A DNA stretch of 64,000 bases from Haloarchaeobius iranensis (GCF_900103505.1 NZ_FNIA01000015.1:1-64000); one strand, 5' to 3'. Counted from the stretch's first letter, positions 16,271 through 25,330 are shown. Notes: generated by a model not told the origin, from the letters alone. Numbers and translations: made by a program.

Positions 16271-17595
16271 GCGTCGACACGACCGACGTGAGCCGCGAGA
16301 CGCTCGTCCGCCCCATCGGTACGCTGTCGAAGCAGTACCTGCTCGCGCTGGTAGCGGCGCTAGGTGCCATCGGCGTCTGGGTGTTCTTCTACCTGCAACA
16401 GCTCCAGCACGGCCTCATCGTGACGAACCTCGCCGACTGGGGCTCCGGCGGCGGCGTGCCGTGGGGGCTCTACATCGGCGCGTTCATCTGGTGGGTCGGC
16501 ATCGCCCACGGCGGCATCATCCTGTCGGCCGCGGTTCGACTGCTCGGGATGGACCGGTACCAGCCGGTCGCCCGCATGGCCGAACTGCTGACCATCGCGG
16601 CACTGACCTGTGCCGGCGTGTTCATCCTCATCCACGTCGGCCGGCCGGACAGGCTGGTGACGAGCGTGCTCCCCGCGTGGCCGACGCGGGTCCAGTGGTC
16701 GCCGTTGATGTGGGACGTGACGGTCATCACGGCCTACTTCGTCCTGACGGCGACGTACCTCGCGTTGACCATCCGGTACGATATCCACCGGCTGCGTGAC
16801 CGACTGCCGGACCAGCTCGAACCGGTGTACGCGGTGCTGATGGTCGGGTACTCGGAGCGCGAGGACGCCATCGTCGAGCGGATGGTCTGGTGGATCGCCT
16901 TCGCCATCATCATCATGGCACCGCTGCTGCTCCACGGGGGCGTCATCCCGTGGTTGTTCGCGTTGCTCCCGTCGATGGCCGGCTGGGCCGGCGGCGTCCA
17001 GGGTCCGTCGTTCCTCTCCATCGCGCTGACCTCCGCGGTCAGCGGCATCATCATCGTCGCGGCGTCGTTCCGCCGTGCCTACGGCTGGGAGGAGCTCGTC
17101 CCGGTCGAGGTGTTCCGGGGACTCGCGAAGTGGCTGGGCTTCTTCGGCCTCATCTTCCTCTGGCTCCAGCTCCAGCAGGTCATCACCGGCATCTTCGCCG
17201 CGCCGACGACGCTCCAGCACGCGACGGAGGTGAAGATAGCGACGCCGGTGTACTGGGTCGCCATCGGACTCGTGCTCGCCGCGATGTTGTACGTGTTCGC
17301 GTGCTCGCTGCGGCCCTCGCTGTTCAGCATTCCCGTGCTGGTGGCGCTCTCGTTCGGCGTGCTCGTCGGCACTCTCGTCGAGAAGGTGCTGTTCGTCGTC
17401 GAGGGGCTCCAGCACGCGCACTTCCAGCTGTACGACGGCGTGCCGGGCGTCTACGTCCCCTCTCCGGTGGAGCTGTCGGCGCTGCTCGGGACCGTCGGCA
17501 TCGTCGTCCTGTTCTTCCTCGTCGTCGCGAAGGTCATCCCCGTGGTCGAACTGCACGCCATCGAGGCGGCCCACGAGGGGGGGGACGACGCATGA
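16267..17595 (+). CDS. nrfD: NrfD/PsrC family quinone-linked membrane subunit
   Basis: The 442-residue protein is almost all membrane helix (eight to ten segments). The first (LLALVAALGAIGVWVFFYL) is followed by LQHGLIVTNLADWG and PWGLYIGAFIWWVGIAHGG, the opening characteristic of NrfD/PsrC/ActC proteins, which face the quinone pool. It starts at an ATG overlapping the iron-sulfur gene stop (ATGA) and itself overlaps the following small gene by ATGA. Family members exchange electrons between quinones and the iron-sulfur subunit. Direction (reductase or oxidase) is unknown without the catalytic subunit. Confidence 0.88.
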   Translation: MSVDTTDVSRETLVRPIGTLSKQYLLALVAALGAIGVWVFFYLQQLQHGLIVTNLADWGSGGGVPWGLYIGAFIWWVGIAHGGIILSAAVRLLGMDRYQPVARMAELLTIAALTCAGVFILIHVGRPDRLVTSVLPAWPTRVQWSPLMWDVTVITAYFVLTATYLALTIRYDIHRLRDRLPDQLEPVYAVLMVGYSEREDAIVERMVWWIAFAIIIMAPLLLHGGVIPWLFALLPSMAGWAGGVQGPSFLSIALTSAVSGIIIVAASFRRAYGWEELVPVEVFRGLAKWLGFFGLIFLWLQLQQVITGIFAAPTTLQHATEVKIATPVYWVAIGLVLAAMLYVFACSLRPSLFSIPVLVALSFGVLVGTLVEKVLFVVEGLQHAHFQLYDGVPGVYVPSPVELSALLGTVGIVVLFFLVVAKVIPVVELHAIEAAHEGGDDA

Positions 17596-17873
17596 CTGCG
17601 GCGGCACTCCCGACGGTGCTGGCCGCACTGTTGCCGCTGGCCGCCAGCAGCGGTGGGGGCGGCCACTCGCTCCCGTTCGTCGGCCCGGGCACGTACCTCA
17701 TCTTCGGCATCGTGCTCGCGCCGGTGTACCTGATGGTCGTCGCCTGGTACGTCGGCGAGCCGAGCGACCGGTCGAAGGCCTGGCTCGGCGTCGGCTACCT
17801 CGTCGGACTCACCACGGTCTTGTGGGGGAGCCTGTTCGTCGCCACGATGGCCATCGACGTGCTGTACTTCTGA
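17592..17873 (+). CDS. Small two-helix membrane protein of the NrfD module
   Basis: The 93-residue protein has a hydrophobic N terminus, a Gly-rich GGGGHS segment, and two clear membrane helices (YLIFGIVLAPVYLMVVAWYV and LGVGYLVGLTTVLWGSLFVATMA). Its ATG overlaps the NrfD stop codon by ATGA, so it is translated with the NrfD protein and is probably a third subunit or assembly factor of the same complex. I recognise no characterised family. Confidence 0.78.
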   Translation: MTAAALPTVLAALLPLAASSGGGGHSLPFVGPGTYLIFGIVLAPVYLMVVAWYVGEPSDRSKAWLGVGYLVGLTTVLWGSLFVATMAIDVLYF

Positions 17874-17917
17874 GGCACCGCCGGACAACCACCCACTCAC
17901 ATCACGACACACCACCC

Positions 17918-19021
17918 ATGCCACTACCCGAATCCGAACTCGAAGACAGACTGAGAGCCGTCGAGGATCCCATGAACGACGACGATATCGTCTCCCTGGG
18001 CCTCGTGAACGACATCGACATCGACCACGAGGGAGCAACCGTCTCCCTCGCGTTCAACGCCCCCTACGCACCGACCGAACTGGAGATCGGCAACGATATT
18101 CGAGATATCGTGGAGGACGCCGGGATGGAGCCGGACCTCCGCGCCGATATCGGCGAGGAACACGGTTTCGACCAGGAGGTCTTCCCGGGTGTCCGCAACG
18201 TCGTCGCCGTCGCCTCCGGCAAGGGCGGCGTCGGGAAGACGACCGTCGCCGCGAACCTCGCCGCCGGACTGAACGACCGCGGTGCCCGCGTGGGCATCCT
18301 CGACGCGGACGTACACGGCCCGAACGTCCCACGGCTGCTCCCGTCGGAGAACGAACCCGGCGTGATGCCGGACGGCGACATCGTCCCGCCACGCTCCGAG
18401 GGCGTCGCCGTGATGAGCACCGACCACCTGATGCCGGACGGCGACCAGCCGGCGGTGATGCGCGGTCCGATGGTGAACAACGTGATGATGAAGTTCGTCG
18501 AGGAGGTCGAGTGGGGCAGACTCGACTACCTCGTGGTCGACCTCCCGCCCGGCACCGGCGACGCGTCGCTGAACCTGCTCCAGACGCTCCCGGTCGCCGG
18601 CGTCGTCATCGTCACGACGCCCCAGGAGATGGCCGTCGCCGACGCCCGGAAGGGGCTGAAGCTGTTCGCGGACCACGACGCCCCGGTCCTCGGCGTCGTC
18701 GAGAACATGAGCGCGTTCCGGTGCCCGAGCTGCGACGACACCCACGAGGTGTTCGGCGCGGGGGGCGGCGACGAGATACGCGAGGACTACGACGTGCCGG
18801 TGCTCTCCGAACTGCCGGTCCACCCCGACTTCGACAGCGGCTCGACGGAGGGGCCCACCATCAGGGACGAGGACAGCCCGGTCAAGGAGGAGCTGTTCGA
18901 CATGGTCGACGCCGTCGCCGACCGCATCGGCGAGGTGAACCGCAGACAGGTCGCCGAACACGTGGGCGTCGACGCCACCGACGACCGCGACGAGGTCCCG
19001 GCCGCTGTGGAGTCCGACTGA
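17918..19021 (+). CDS. mrp: Mrp/NBP35-type P-loop iron-sulfur carrier ATPase
   Basis: The 367-residue protein has an N-terminal DUF59/MIP18-like domain (about 1-85), a P-loop ATPase with deviant Walker A SGKGGVGKTTVAANLA near residue 100, a DADVHGPNVPRLL switch region, and DLPPGTGD Walker-B-like segment. CPSC in the C-terminal half is the Cys pair used to hold a transferred [4Fe-4S] cluster. Its role is cytoplasmic iron-sulfur cluster delivery. It follows the iron-sulfur/NrfD module by 44 bases, so maturing that protein's clusters is a plausible local job, though housekeeping roles are equally possible. Confidence 0.92.
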   Translation: MPLPESELEDRLRAVEDPMNDDDIVSLGLVNDIDIDHEGATVSLAFNAPYAPTELEIGNDIRDIVEDAGMEPDLRADIGEEHGFDQEVFPGVRNVVAVASGKGGVGKTTVAANLAAGLNDRGARVGILDADVHGPNVPRLLPSENEPGVMPDGDIVPPRSEGVAVMSTDHLMPDGDQPAVMRGPMVNNVMMKFVEEVEWGRLDYLVVDLPPGTGDASLNLLQTLPVAGVVIVTTPQEMAVADARKGLKLFADHDAPVLGVVENMSAFRCPSCDDTHEVFGAGGGDEIREDYDVPVLSELPVHPDFDSGSTEGPTIRDEDSPVKEELFDMVDAVADRIGEVNRRQVAEHVGVDATDDRDEVPAAVESD

Positions 19022-19110
19022 GAACCAAGTCACGGTACTCCATAACACACTTGCGGCAGGCGGCTGTAGTTCGGGTAGTCAGACCGGACCATCCCGGTCG
19101 GCGCCCACCC

Positions 19111-19935
19111 ATGACCGACACCAGCGCCATCATCCGACGCATCGGACGGGGCGTCGCCGACGTCCTGCTCGGGTTGGTCGGTACCCTCGCCGTCGCCCTG
19201 GTGCTGCTCAACGTCACCACCGGCCTCCAGCGCCCGGTCTACGACGCACTGTACCTGCGACTCGGCCCGAGCGGGGCAACGGAAGCGGCCATCCTCCTCC
19301 AGTTCCTCGTCAGCGGTCTCGCGGCGGTCCTCGTCCCGCTGGTCGTCGCCGACTACGTGCACACCGGGCTCGCGAACCGGGACGCACTCGTCGCCGTCCT
19401 GCTCGTCTTCCTCGGGGTGCCCGTCGCCTTCACTGCCGTCGCCCTGGCCGGGTTCCCGTCGACGCCCATCGCGCTCCTGCTGCTCGTGCTGGTACTCCTG
19501 GGGGCCCCGGTGCTCCTCTGGCTCCGGTTCGACGTTCGGTCCGGCGCACTGCCGACGTTCGTCGGGAGCGTCCCGGCCGTGGTGCTGCTCATGCTGCTGG
19601 CCGCGGTCGGTATCGGCTGGGGATGGGGCTACGTCGTCACCGCCCAGGAGGTGCCGGCGTCGCCTGTCGACGACGCGACGGTGGGGTCGCTGTCGGACCG
19701 GCCCGTGGTCGCGTCCGCCCTGTTCTCGTCCGGGAACTGCGAGACCGACGCCGAGGGGTTCCGGGAGTGCCACCTGTCGCTGCGTGGGTTCGAGCACGAG
19801 CGGGACGCGGTCCGTGCGCTGTCAGAACTCGGCGTCAGGTGTCCGTACCAGCGGAACGGCGGCGACGGCGGGACCGCCATCGTCCAGCACGAGGGTCGGT
19901 ACTACAGGGTTGGGTGTTCGCCCCACGGGGACTGA
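19111..19935 (+). CDS. Five-helix membrane protein with exported Cys domain
   Basis: The 274-residue protein has five probable membrane helices within residues 15-180, and a C-terminal domain with four Cys (NCETDAEGFRECHL, VRCPYQ, VGCSPHG) that should lie outside the membrane and could form two disulfides. It starts at ATG 19111, 89 bases after mrp on the same strand. No family is recognised. The high Val/Leu/Ala content of the helices is normal for haloarchaeal membrane proteins. Confidence 0.75.
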   Translation: MTDTSAIIRRIGRGVADVLLGLVGTLAVALVLLNVTTGLQRPVYDALYLRLGPSGATEAAILLQFLVSGLAAVLVPLVVADYVHTGLANRDALVAVLLVFLGVPVAFTAVALAGFPSTPIALLLLVLVLLGAPVLLWLRFDVRSGALPTFVGSVPAVVLLMLLAAVGIGWGWGYVVTAQEVPASPVDDATVGSLSDRPVVASALFSSGNCETDAEGFRECHLSLRGFEHERDAVRALSELGVRCPYQRNGGDGGTAIVQHEGRYYRVGCSPHGD

Positions 19936-19964
19936 TTCAGGGGTCGACCCCGAGCCGGGTCACG

Positions 19965-21383
19965 TCAGGACGACAGCTTGCCGTCGAGCACCTTCCCGGC
20001 GGTCAGGACCGGGTCCCAGACGGGGCTGAACGGCGGCGCGTACGCCAGGTCGAGGTACGAGAGCTGGTGGACGGTCATCCCGGCGTACAGCGCCGTCGCG
20101 ACGGTGTCGATCCGCTTCGCGACGCCCTCACGACCGACCATGCTCGCTCCGAGGACGCGCTCGCTCTCTCTGTCCCCGAGCAGCGTGACCTGGATCTCCT
20201 CGTCGCCTGGGTAGTAGTGCGCCCGGGACTGCGCAGTGATGGTGACCGAGACCGGGTCGAACCCAGCCTCGCGGGCCGCCTCCTCGTCGACGACACCGGT
20301 CCGAGCGACCTCCAGGTCGAACGCCTTGACGGCGGCGGTGCCCGCTATCTCGCCCACCGGCGTGGGGTCACCGGCGACCGTCGCGCCGATGGCACGCCCG
20401 GCACGGTTCGCCGTCAACGCCAGCGGGACGTGGTCGGGCTCGCCGGTCACGACGTGGGTCATCTCGGCGTCGTCCCCCGCCGCGAAGACGTGCTCGTCGT
20501 TCGTCCGGCCGTACTCGTCCGTCGCGATGGCACCGGTCGGCCCGAGTTCGATGCCCGCTGCCTCCGCGAGTTCGGTGTTCGGGGCGACACCGACGCCGAC
20601 CAGCGCGAGGTCGACCGGGACGGTCAGGTCGCCGGCCGCGATGGCCTCGACGTGGCCGTCACCCACCATGCCGTCGACGGCCGTGTCGAGGTGGAGGTCG
20701 ACACCCTGCTCGCGGAGGTGGTCCTCGACGACGGTCGCCGCCGCGGCCCCGAAGGGCTGGAGCGTGTGCGGCAACATCTCGAAGAGGTGCACGTCGAGGC
20801 CGTGGGCCGCGAAGGCCTCCGCCATCTCGATGCCGACGTAGCCGCCACCGATGACGGCGACCGACTCCGGCTGCTCCGACTCGGCGTACTCCGCGGCCGC
20901 CTCCCCGTAGCCCGTCTCCGGGAGGCTCGCACTCGGCGCGTCCAGTCCGAGATAGCCGCGGATGGCCGCCGCCTCGTTCATGTCGTGGAGCGTGAACACG
21001 CCGTCGAGGTCCATCCCGTCGAAGGGAGGAACCACCGCATGCGCCCCCGTCGCGATCAGGAGGTCGGCGTACTCCTGGTCGAACGCACCGTCGGGTCCCT
21101 CGACGGTCACCGTCCGACGCTCCCGGTCGATGGCCGTCACCTCGTGGTTCGTCCGCAGGTCGATGCCGCGCTCCTCGACGAAGGCCTCGGGCGTCACCGA
21201 GACGAGGTCCTCCAGGGTCTCCACGTCGCCCTTGACGTAGTAGGGGAGGCCACAGGCACCGTACGACACCCACTCACCCTTCTCGAAGACGAGCACGTCG
21301 CGGTCCGGGTCGTCCCGCTTCGCTTTGCTCGCCGCACTCATCCCTGCCGCGTCACCGCCGACGATCACGAACGGGCCAGACAT
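19965..21383 (-). CDS. CoA-disulfide-reductase-like FAD/NAD(P) oxidoreductase
   Basis: The 472-residue flavoprotein has an N-terminal FAD Rossmann motif (VIVGGDAAGMSAA), the conserved active-site Cys in YGACGLPYY near residue 44 that marks the CoA-disulfide reductase/NADH oxidase family, a second NAD(P) fold (VAVIGGGYVGIEMAEA), the FAD-anchoring VFAAGD, and a C-terminal dimerisation domain. A TATA-like box (ACTTTATGG on minus) centred about 28 bases upstream supports the ATG at 21383. Likely role: thiol-disulfide or oxygen reduction. Substrate choice (CoA-disulfide, polysulfide or O2) cannot be decided. Confidence 0.9.
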   Translation of the reverse strand: MSGPFVIVGGDAAGMSAASKAKRDDPDRDVLVFEKGEWVSYGACGLPYYVKGDVETLEDLVSVTPEAFVEERGIDLRTNHEVTAIDRERRTVTVEGPDGAFDQEYADLLIATGAHAVVPPFDGMDLDGVFTLHDMNEAAAIRGYLGLDAPSASLPETGYGEAAAEYAESEQPESVAVIGGGYVGIEMAEAFAAHGLDVHLFEMLPHTLQPFGAAAATVVEDHLREQGVDLHLDTAVDGMVGDGHVEAIAAGDLTVPVDLALVGVGVAPNTELAEAAGIELGPTGAIATDEYGRTNDEHVFAAGDDAEMTHVVTGEPDHVPLALTANRAGRAIGATVAGDPTPVGEIAGTAAVKAFDLEVARTGVVDEEAAREAGFDPVSVTITAQSRAHYYPGDEEIQVTLLGDRESERVLGASMVGREGVAKRIDTVATALYAGMTVHQLSYLDLAYAPPFSPVWDPVLTAGKVLDGKLSS

Positions 21384-21406
21384 ACGCAGTTCTTCGCTCG
21401 CCGCGA

Positions 21407-21415
21407 CCATAAAGT
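21407..21415 (-). promoter_or_regulatory. TATA-like box of the FAD oxidoreductase
   Basis: On the minus strand this reads ACTTTATGG, centred about 28 bases before the ATG at 21383. It lies in the 342-base region between divergent genes, which is otherwise gene-free. Confidence 0.45.
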
Positions 21416-21725
21416 ATTGTGTCGATTCTACAATTTTGATTCTCGGGTGTCGCCACGGTACCTACCAGGCGACTGTTCGACCGCTCGCCACCGTCGCCCT
21501 CTCTCGGCGTCCGCCCTCCCAGGCACTGCTGTGGTGTGCCGGCGCGGTAGTTGCTGGCAGGAATCGGGTGTTGAGACCCGGACGGGGCCGATGGCGAGTC
21601 GGCCCGGTCCGGCAGAGTCCGCCCGTTCAGGGTCGCGAGCAACGGACCGTCCACACTCACTAGCCCGGCACCGACAGCGAAGACAGCAACACCGTTTTTC
21701 GAGGGCAGCCACAACTCCATCCCGC

Positions 21726-21932
21726 ATGGTAGCCGAGAGAACGTGTCCGGATTGCGGGGAGCAGCTGGAGGAGATGGAACTGCAAGGAACCGATGCTATC
21801 GGTGAACTGTCTATCGTCTCGGAGGCGTCGGACGACGGCTTCCTCAGCAGCGTGCGCGCGGACGAGATACTGACACCGGTACCGTACGTGTGTCCCGACT
21901 GCCGACGAACCCTCCTGTACGCCGAGCCGTGA
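21726..21932 (+). CDS. Small double-CxxC zinc-type protein
   Basis: This 68-residue protein has CPDCGE at residues 7-12 and CPDCRR near residue 56, spaced by an acidic middle. The two CxxC pairs probably bind one zinc ion. Such small proteins are abundant in haloarchaea and mostly uncharacterised. The ATG at 21726 begins the first domain directly. Confidence 0.75.
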   Translation: MVAERTCPDCGEQLEEMELQGTDAIGELSIVSEASDDGFLSSVRADEILTPVPYVCPDCRRTLLYAEP

Positions 21933-22076
21933 CCGAGGACCTCCCGAACGGGCGTCCTGCCACCCCACCCGACGGCGATACTGCAGCGGACACCACGGCA
22001 GGGCCGAGCGGGGCCAATATTTCATCTACATCACAATACTAAAGAAGCCAGGGCGAGAAGTAGAACACTGGTACAC

Positions 22077-22631
22077 ATGACGGAGCAGCACACGCAGCAG
22101 TGGGCGCGGGAGGTCGAGGCACAGCGCGAACGGAAGGACGAGTACTTCGGCGAGGACCAGCGCTCGCCGCTCCCACCCGACGTTCGAGCCGAGTTCGACG
22201 GGCTGGACTACTACGAGGTCGACCCGGACTACCGGTTCGTCGTCGAACTGGAGGCGTACGACGAGCCCGAGCCAGTGGTCGTCGGCACCAGCACCGACGG
22301 CGAACAGGAGTACCTCGCCTGGGGCGAGTTCACGGTGGAGATCGCGGGCGAGGCGGTGAGCGTCACGGCGTACAAGGGCGATTCCGAGGAGGACCGCCTC
22401 TGGGTCCCCTTCCGCGACGAGACCAGCGGCGAGGAGACCTACGGCGCGGGACGGTATCTCGACCTGGAGCCGGAACACCACCGCACCGAGGACGGCCGCT
22501 GGATTCTCGACTTCAACGAGGCGTACAACCCGACGTGTGCGTACTCGGACCGGTACGAGTGCCCGCTGCCGCCGACGGAGAACTGGCTCGACGTGCCCAT
22601 CGAGGCGGGCGAGCGAGCGTTCGAGAAGTAG
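22077..22631 (+). CDS. DUF1684 family protein
   Basis: The 184-residue protein matches DUF1684: an early Trp/Glu-rich helix (QWAREVEAQRERKDEYF), then beta strands with LWVPFRDETSGEETYGAGRYLDL and the end motif LDFNEAYNPTCAYSDRYECPLPPTENWL. The conserved N-P-x-C-A-Y and C-P-L-P-P segments near the C terminus may form the family's central site. Function is not known. A gap of 144 bases precedes it with an AT-rich patch (AATATTTCATC) and no other gene. Confidence 0.88.
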   Translation: MTEQHTQQWAREVEAQRERKDEYFGEDQRSPLPPDVRAEFDGLDYYEVDPDYRFVVELEAYDEPEPVVVGTSTDGEQEYLAWGEFTVEIAGEAVSVTAYKGDSEEDRLWVPFRDETSGEETYGAGRYLDLEPEHHRTEDGRWILDFNEAYNPTCAYSDRYECPLPPTENWLDVPIEAGERAFEK

Positions 22632-23195
22632 GCTCCGCGACGTCAGGTGGTGCCGACCGGGGGCGTGGGACACCCCACGCGTAGGCCCTGTCGCACCGGC
22701 CCCGTTCCACGCCACGTAGACAGATACCCGCTATGAACTGTGGCGCTCTCATCCCCATCCCAGCAGGGCTCGCGACTGCCGTCGTGCGTGCGGTCGGGTG
22801 GGGCCGGCGCTGCGTGCACCGTTCTGTCGTTCCATCCCGCGCGTGAGCTGCCAGCGCGGTCCACGGTGCGAGTGCGGCGCGGCGGGCGCCTGTGGCGTCG
22901 AGAACTACACGGCTGGTGACGGTGACACCGATATTCGACGCCGTCAGTTGTTCGCACTTTTCACAACATCACAACAGAGATTTGGAATTATGAGACAGCG
23001 AGTGTAGCTTTCTGAGGGTATTTATCCCCTCCACGGCACCGAATCGAGAGAGCAAAGAGTTCCGGAGTTCCCCCACAGCCATATAGTAATTCGCATAATT
23101 GTATTTACTACACTAAAAATGTCCGGTTGTTTCCAGCGCGTACGGAACCGCCGTTCCCCGTTTATCTTCCCTCGACCTACCACCGATGTAGACCG
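22632..23195. other. Gene-free region with AT-rich promoter patch
   Basis: No gene is supported in this 564-base gap. The section 22940-23130 is distinctly AT-rich and contains TAGTAA at 23084-23089 with TTACTA at 23105-23110, an inverted repeat of six bases. TTTATCTT at 23161-23168 is about 31 bases before the peroxiredoxin ATG and suits a leaderless promoter. The remaining 300 bases have no clear content. Confidence 0.45.
23084..23110. promoter_or_regulatory. Inverted repeat upstream of peroxiredoxin
   Basis: TAGTAA and TTACTA are separated by 15 bases in an AT-rich segment about 85-110 bases before the peroxiredoxin start. It could be an operator for redox control. No regulator is encoded beside it. 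Confidence 0.3.
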
Positions 23196-23861
23196 ATGAA
23201 CCCCGACGAGACACCCCGAAAGCCCGGCTTGGGCGACGAGTTCCCGGAACTCACCGTACAGACCTCCCACGGAGAGATATCGCTCCCGGACGACTACGAG
23301 GGCGAGTGGTTCGTCCTGTTCAGTCATCCAGGCGACTTCACGCCCGTCTGCACGACCGAGTTCGTCGCCTTCCAGCAGCGCGCCACGGAGTTCGAGGAAC
23401 TCGGTGTGAGCCTGGTCGGTCTCTCCGTCGACCGCGTCCACTCCCACATCAAGTGGGTCGAGTGGATCGAAGACGAGCTCGACGAGTCCATCGAGTTCCC
23501 CATCATCGCCGACGAGGGTGGCACGGTCGCGACGCGACTCGGGATGCTCCACCCCGAGATGGGGTCGAGCACGGTCCGCTCGGTCTACATCGTCGACCCG
23601 GGCGGCGTGATCAGGCTCGAACTCCAGTACCCCATGGAGATCGGCCGGAACATCGACGAGATTCTCCGGTCCATCCGGGCGCTCCAGACCGCCGACGCGA
23701 CGGACGTTGCCGTACCGGCCGACTGGCCGGACAACGAGAACTTCGGTGACCGTGTCCTGCTGGAACCACCGGCAGACGTCGCTGCGGCCGAAGAGCGGGT
23801 CGCGAGGGCCGAGGAACAGGGCTACGAGTGTCTGGACTGGTGGTTCTGTCTCCAGGAATAA
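23196..23861 (+). CDS. Peroxiredoxin (Prx6-like)
   Basis: The 221-residue protein reduces peroxides. The peroxidatic Cys is Cys52 in FTPVCTTEF, with the conserved Pro/Thr/Glu pattern; Arg near residue 128 in STVRSVYIVDP completes the site. Two further Cys, 212 and 218 (C-L-D-W-W-F-C), match the resolving pattern of archaeal thioredoxin peroxidases such as the Aeropyrum enzyme. ATG 23196 is chosen because it begins the domain and follows the TTTATC box. It stands alone between a gene-free stretch and an opposite-strand methyltransferase. Confidence 0.93.
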   Translation: MNPDETPRKPGLGDEFPELTVQTSHGEISLPDDYEGEWFVLFSHPGDFTPVCTTEFVAFQQRATEFEELGVSLVGLSVDRVHSHIKWVEWIEDELDESIEFPIIADEGGTVATRLGMLHPEMGSSTVRSVYIVDPGGVIRLELQYPMEIGRNIDEILRSIRALQTADATDVAVPADWPDNENFGDRVLLEPPADVAAAEERVARAEEQGYECLDWWFCLQE

Positions 23862-23884
23862 CCCGCCAGCGGTCGTCACGACCG

Positions 23885-24514
23885 CTACGGACTCGCCTCG
23901 ATAGCGACGAAGGACCCCTCGCCGTGCCCCTCCTCGATTCGGTCCTGCTCGTCCAACTCGCCCGGCCAGCGGTAGATGGTCTGGACGAACTCGAACTCCG
24001 AGAAACCTGCCGCCTCGAGCGCGTCGACGAGTTCGTCCGTGGAGACGAACACCGCTTCGCGGTAGAACGGGTTCTCCGATTGCGTCTCCTGATACATCTG
24101 CCCGACCGGGCTGTCCCTGTCGATAAATCCGATGACCAGCGAGCCGTCGGGGCGCAACACCCGTCGCGCCTCGGACAACGTCTGCGGGATGTCGTCGACG
24201 AAACAGATCGTCGTGACGACCAGCGCCGTGTCGAAGCTCCCGTCGCGGAACGGCAGGTCCTCCGCGACGCCCCTGGCAACGTCGACACCGCGCCGGCGGG
24301 CCCGCGCCAACATCTCGACTGCCGGGTCGATGCCGACCGCTATCCCGAGCGGCGCGGCGAACCGTGCAGTACCGACGCCGATCTCGAGCCCCTCACCCGG
24401 GTGGGGAACCAATCGCTCGAGCGACGCCACCTCCGACCGATACGCGGCATCGTTCGCCTCGAACCAGGCGTCGTAGCGGTCCGTATGTCGTTCGAACGGC
24501 CGTGACTTCGGCAT
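23885..24514 (-). CDS. Class I SAM-dependent methyltransferase
   Basis: The 209-residue protein has the SAM-binding motif I LEIGVGTARFAAPL near residue 43, an acidic motif II (VGIDPAVEMLARA), motif post-II around GVAEDLPFRDGSFDTALVV, and VLRPDGSLVIGFIDRDS. This is the UbiE/Methyltransf_11 type. The substrate is unknown. It is convergent with the peroxiredoxin gene and divergent from the cupin gene 74 bases away. Confidence 0.9.
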   Translation of the reverse strand: MPKSRPFERHTDRYDAWFEANDAAYRSEVASLERLVPHPGEGLEIGVGTARFAAPLGIAVGIDPAVEMLARARRRGVDVARGVAEDLPFRDGSFDTALVVTTICFVDDIPQTLSEARRVLRPDGSLVIGFIDRDSPVGQMYQETQSENPFYREAVFVSTDELVDALEAAGFSEFEFVQTIYRWPGELDEQDRIEEGHGEGSFVAIEASP

Positions 24515-24556
24515 ACGTGAACTTCGTACGCCGACTGCTTACAGGTACGGGAGGGG

Positions 24557-24563
24557 GATATTT
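24557..24563 (+). promoter_or_regulatory. TATA-like box of cupin gene
   Basis: GATATTT is centred about 29 bases before the cupin ATG at 24589, the usual leaderless spacing. Confidence 0.5.
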
Positions 24564-24588
24564 GGGCCAGTCCCGCGATTGGGTCCGC

Positions 24589-24927
24589 ATGGACATCGTT
24601 CCAGAATCCGACGTCGAATCGACCGAGGCTGTCGACGGCGCGCATCTGAAGCTCCTGGCCGGCGGCACCGAGATGAACGTCCAGCACTTCCGCGTCGACC
24701 CCGGTGCGACGGTCCCCGAGCACAGCCACCCCCACGAGCAGACCGGGTACGTCCTCGAGGGAGCACTGACGTTCTTTGTCGACGGTGAGACCCACGTCGT
24801 CGAGGCGGGGGACTCCTACGTGTTCCCGGGCGGTGAGGCCCACGGCGCTGAGAATCGTGGTGACGTGCCGGCCGTCGGGCTCGACATCTTCAGTCCACCC
24901 CGAGACGACCCGGACTGGATGGATTGA
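24589..24927 (+). CDS. Single-domain cupin protein
   Basis: The 112-residue protein is one cupin barrel. Motif 1 is PEHSHPHEQTGYVLEG with two His and a Glu as metal ligands, motif 2 is GDSYVFPGGEAHGAEN with the third His. It probably binds a divalent metal and may act as a dioxygenase, isomerase or binding protein; single cupins cannot be assigned further. A TATA-like box 29 bases upstream supports the ATG. Confidence 0.9.
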   Translation: MDIVPESDVESTEAVDGAHLKLLAGGTEMNVQHFRVDPGATVPEHSHPHEQTGYVLEGALTFFVDGETHVVEAGDSYVFPGGEAHGAENRGDVPAVGLDIFSPPRDDPDWMD

Positions 24928-25063
24928 GTCGGAGGCCCACCGCCCCCGCTGGGTCTCGGACGCGGCGCCCGCTCGTCAGCCCGCTGGGACCGCCGATTCG
25001 CTCGTGCAATCCCGGTACACACGCGGTTCGCTGTTAAGATGCCTCCGACCGTCGTCCGAATCG

Positions 25064-25330
25064 ATGGCCCGGAGTACCTCGCGTTCACCGGCCGAGCAGG
25101 ACACCGACATACTGGACCTCCCCCCGAGTGCGAAACTCGTCGCGAAGACACTCGAGTACGAGGGGGAGGCGACCCAGTCCCAGCTCGCGGAGTCGACGCT
25201 ACTGTCGCCCCGAACCGTCCGCGACGCCGTGACGCGACTGGAGGAGAGCGGCATCGTCATGTCCCGCATCTCGTTCCAGGACGCCCGCCAGCGCGTCTAC
25301 TCGCTCGACGAGGGGCTCCCCGGGCGCTGA
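25064..25330 (+). CDS. Short winged-helix (MarR-like) regulator
   Basis: The 88-residue protein is a lone winged helix: PPSAKLVAKTLEYEGEATQS begins helix 1, STLLSPRTVRDAVTRLEESG is the recognition helix, and the wing follows (VMSRISFQDARQRVYSL). It lacks any ligand domain, as many haloarchaeal small regulators do. GTTAAG about 27 bases before the ATG fits a TATA-like box. The SDR gene begins 84 bases downstream on the same strand and is the nearest candidate target. Confidence 0.82.
   Translation: MARSTSRSPAEQDTDILDLPPSAKLVAKTLEYEGEATQSQLAESTLLSPRTVRDAVTRLEESGIVMSRISFQDARQRVYSLDEGLPGR

Noticed and set aside
22798-23007. 69-codon frame before the peroxiredoxin gene
   Set aside because: Cys/Arg-rich peptide with no upstream promoter and no similarity to neighbouring codon use.
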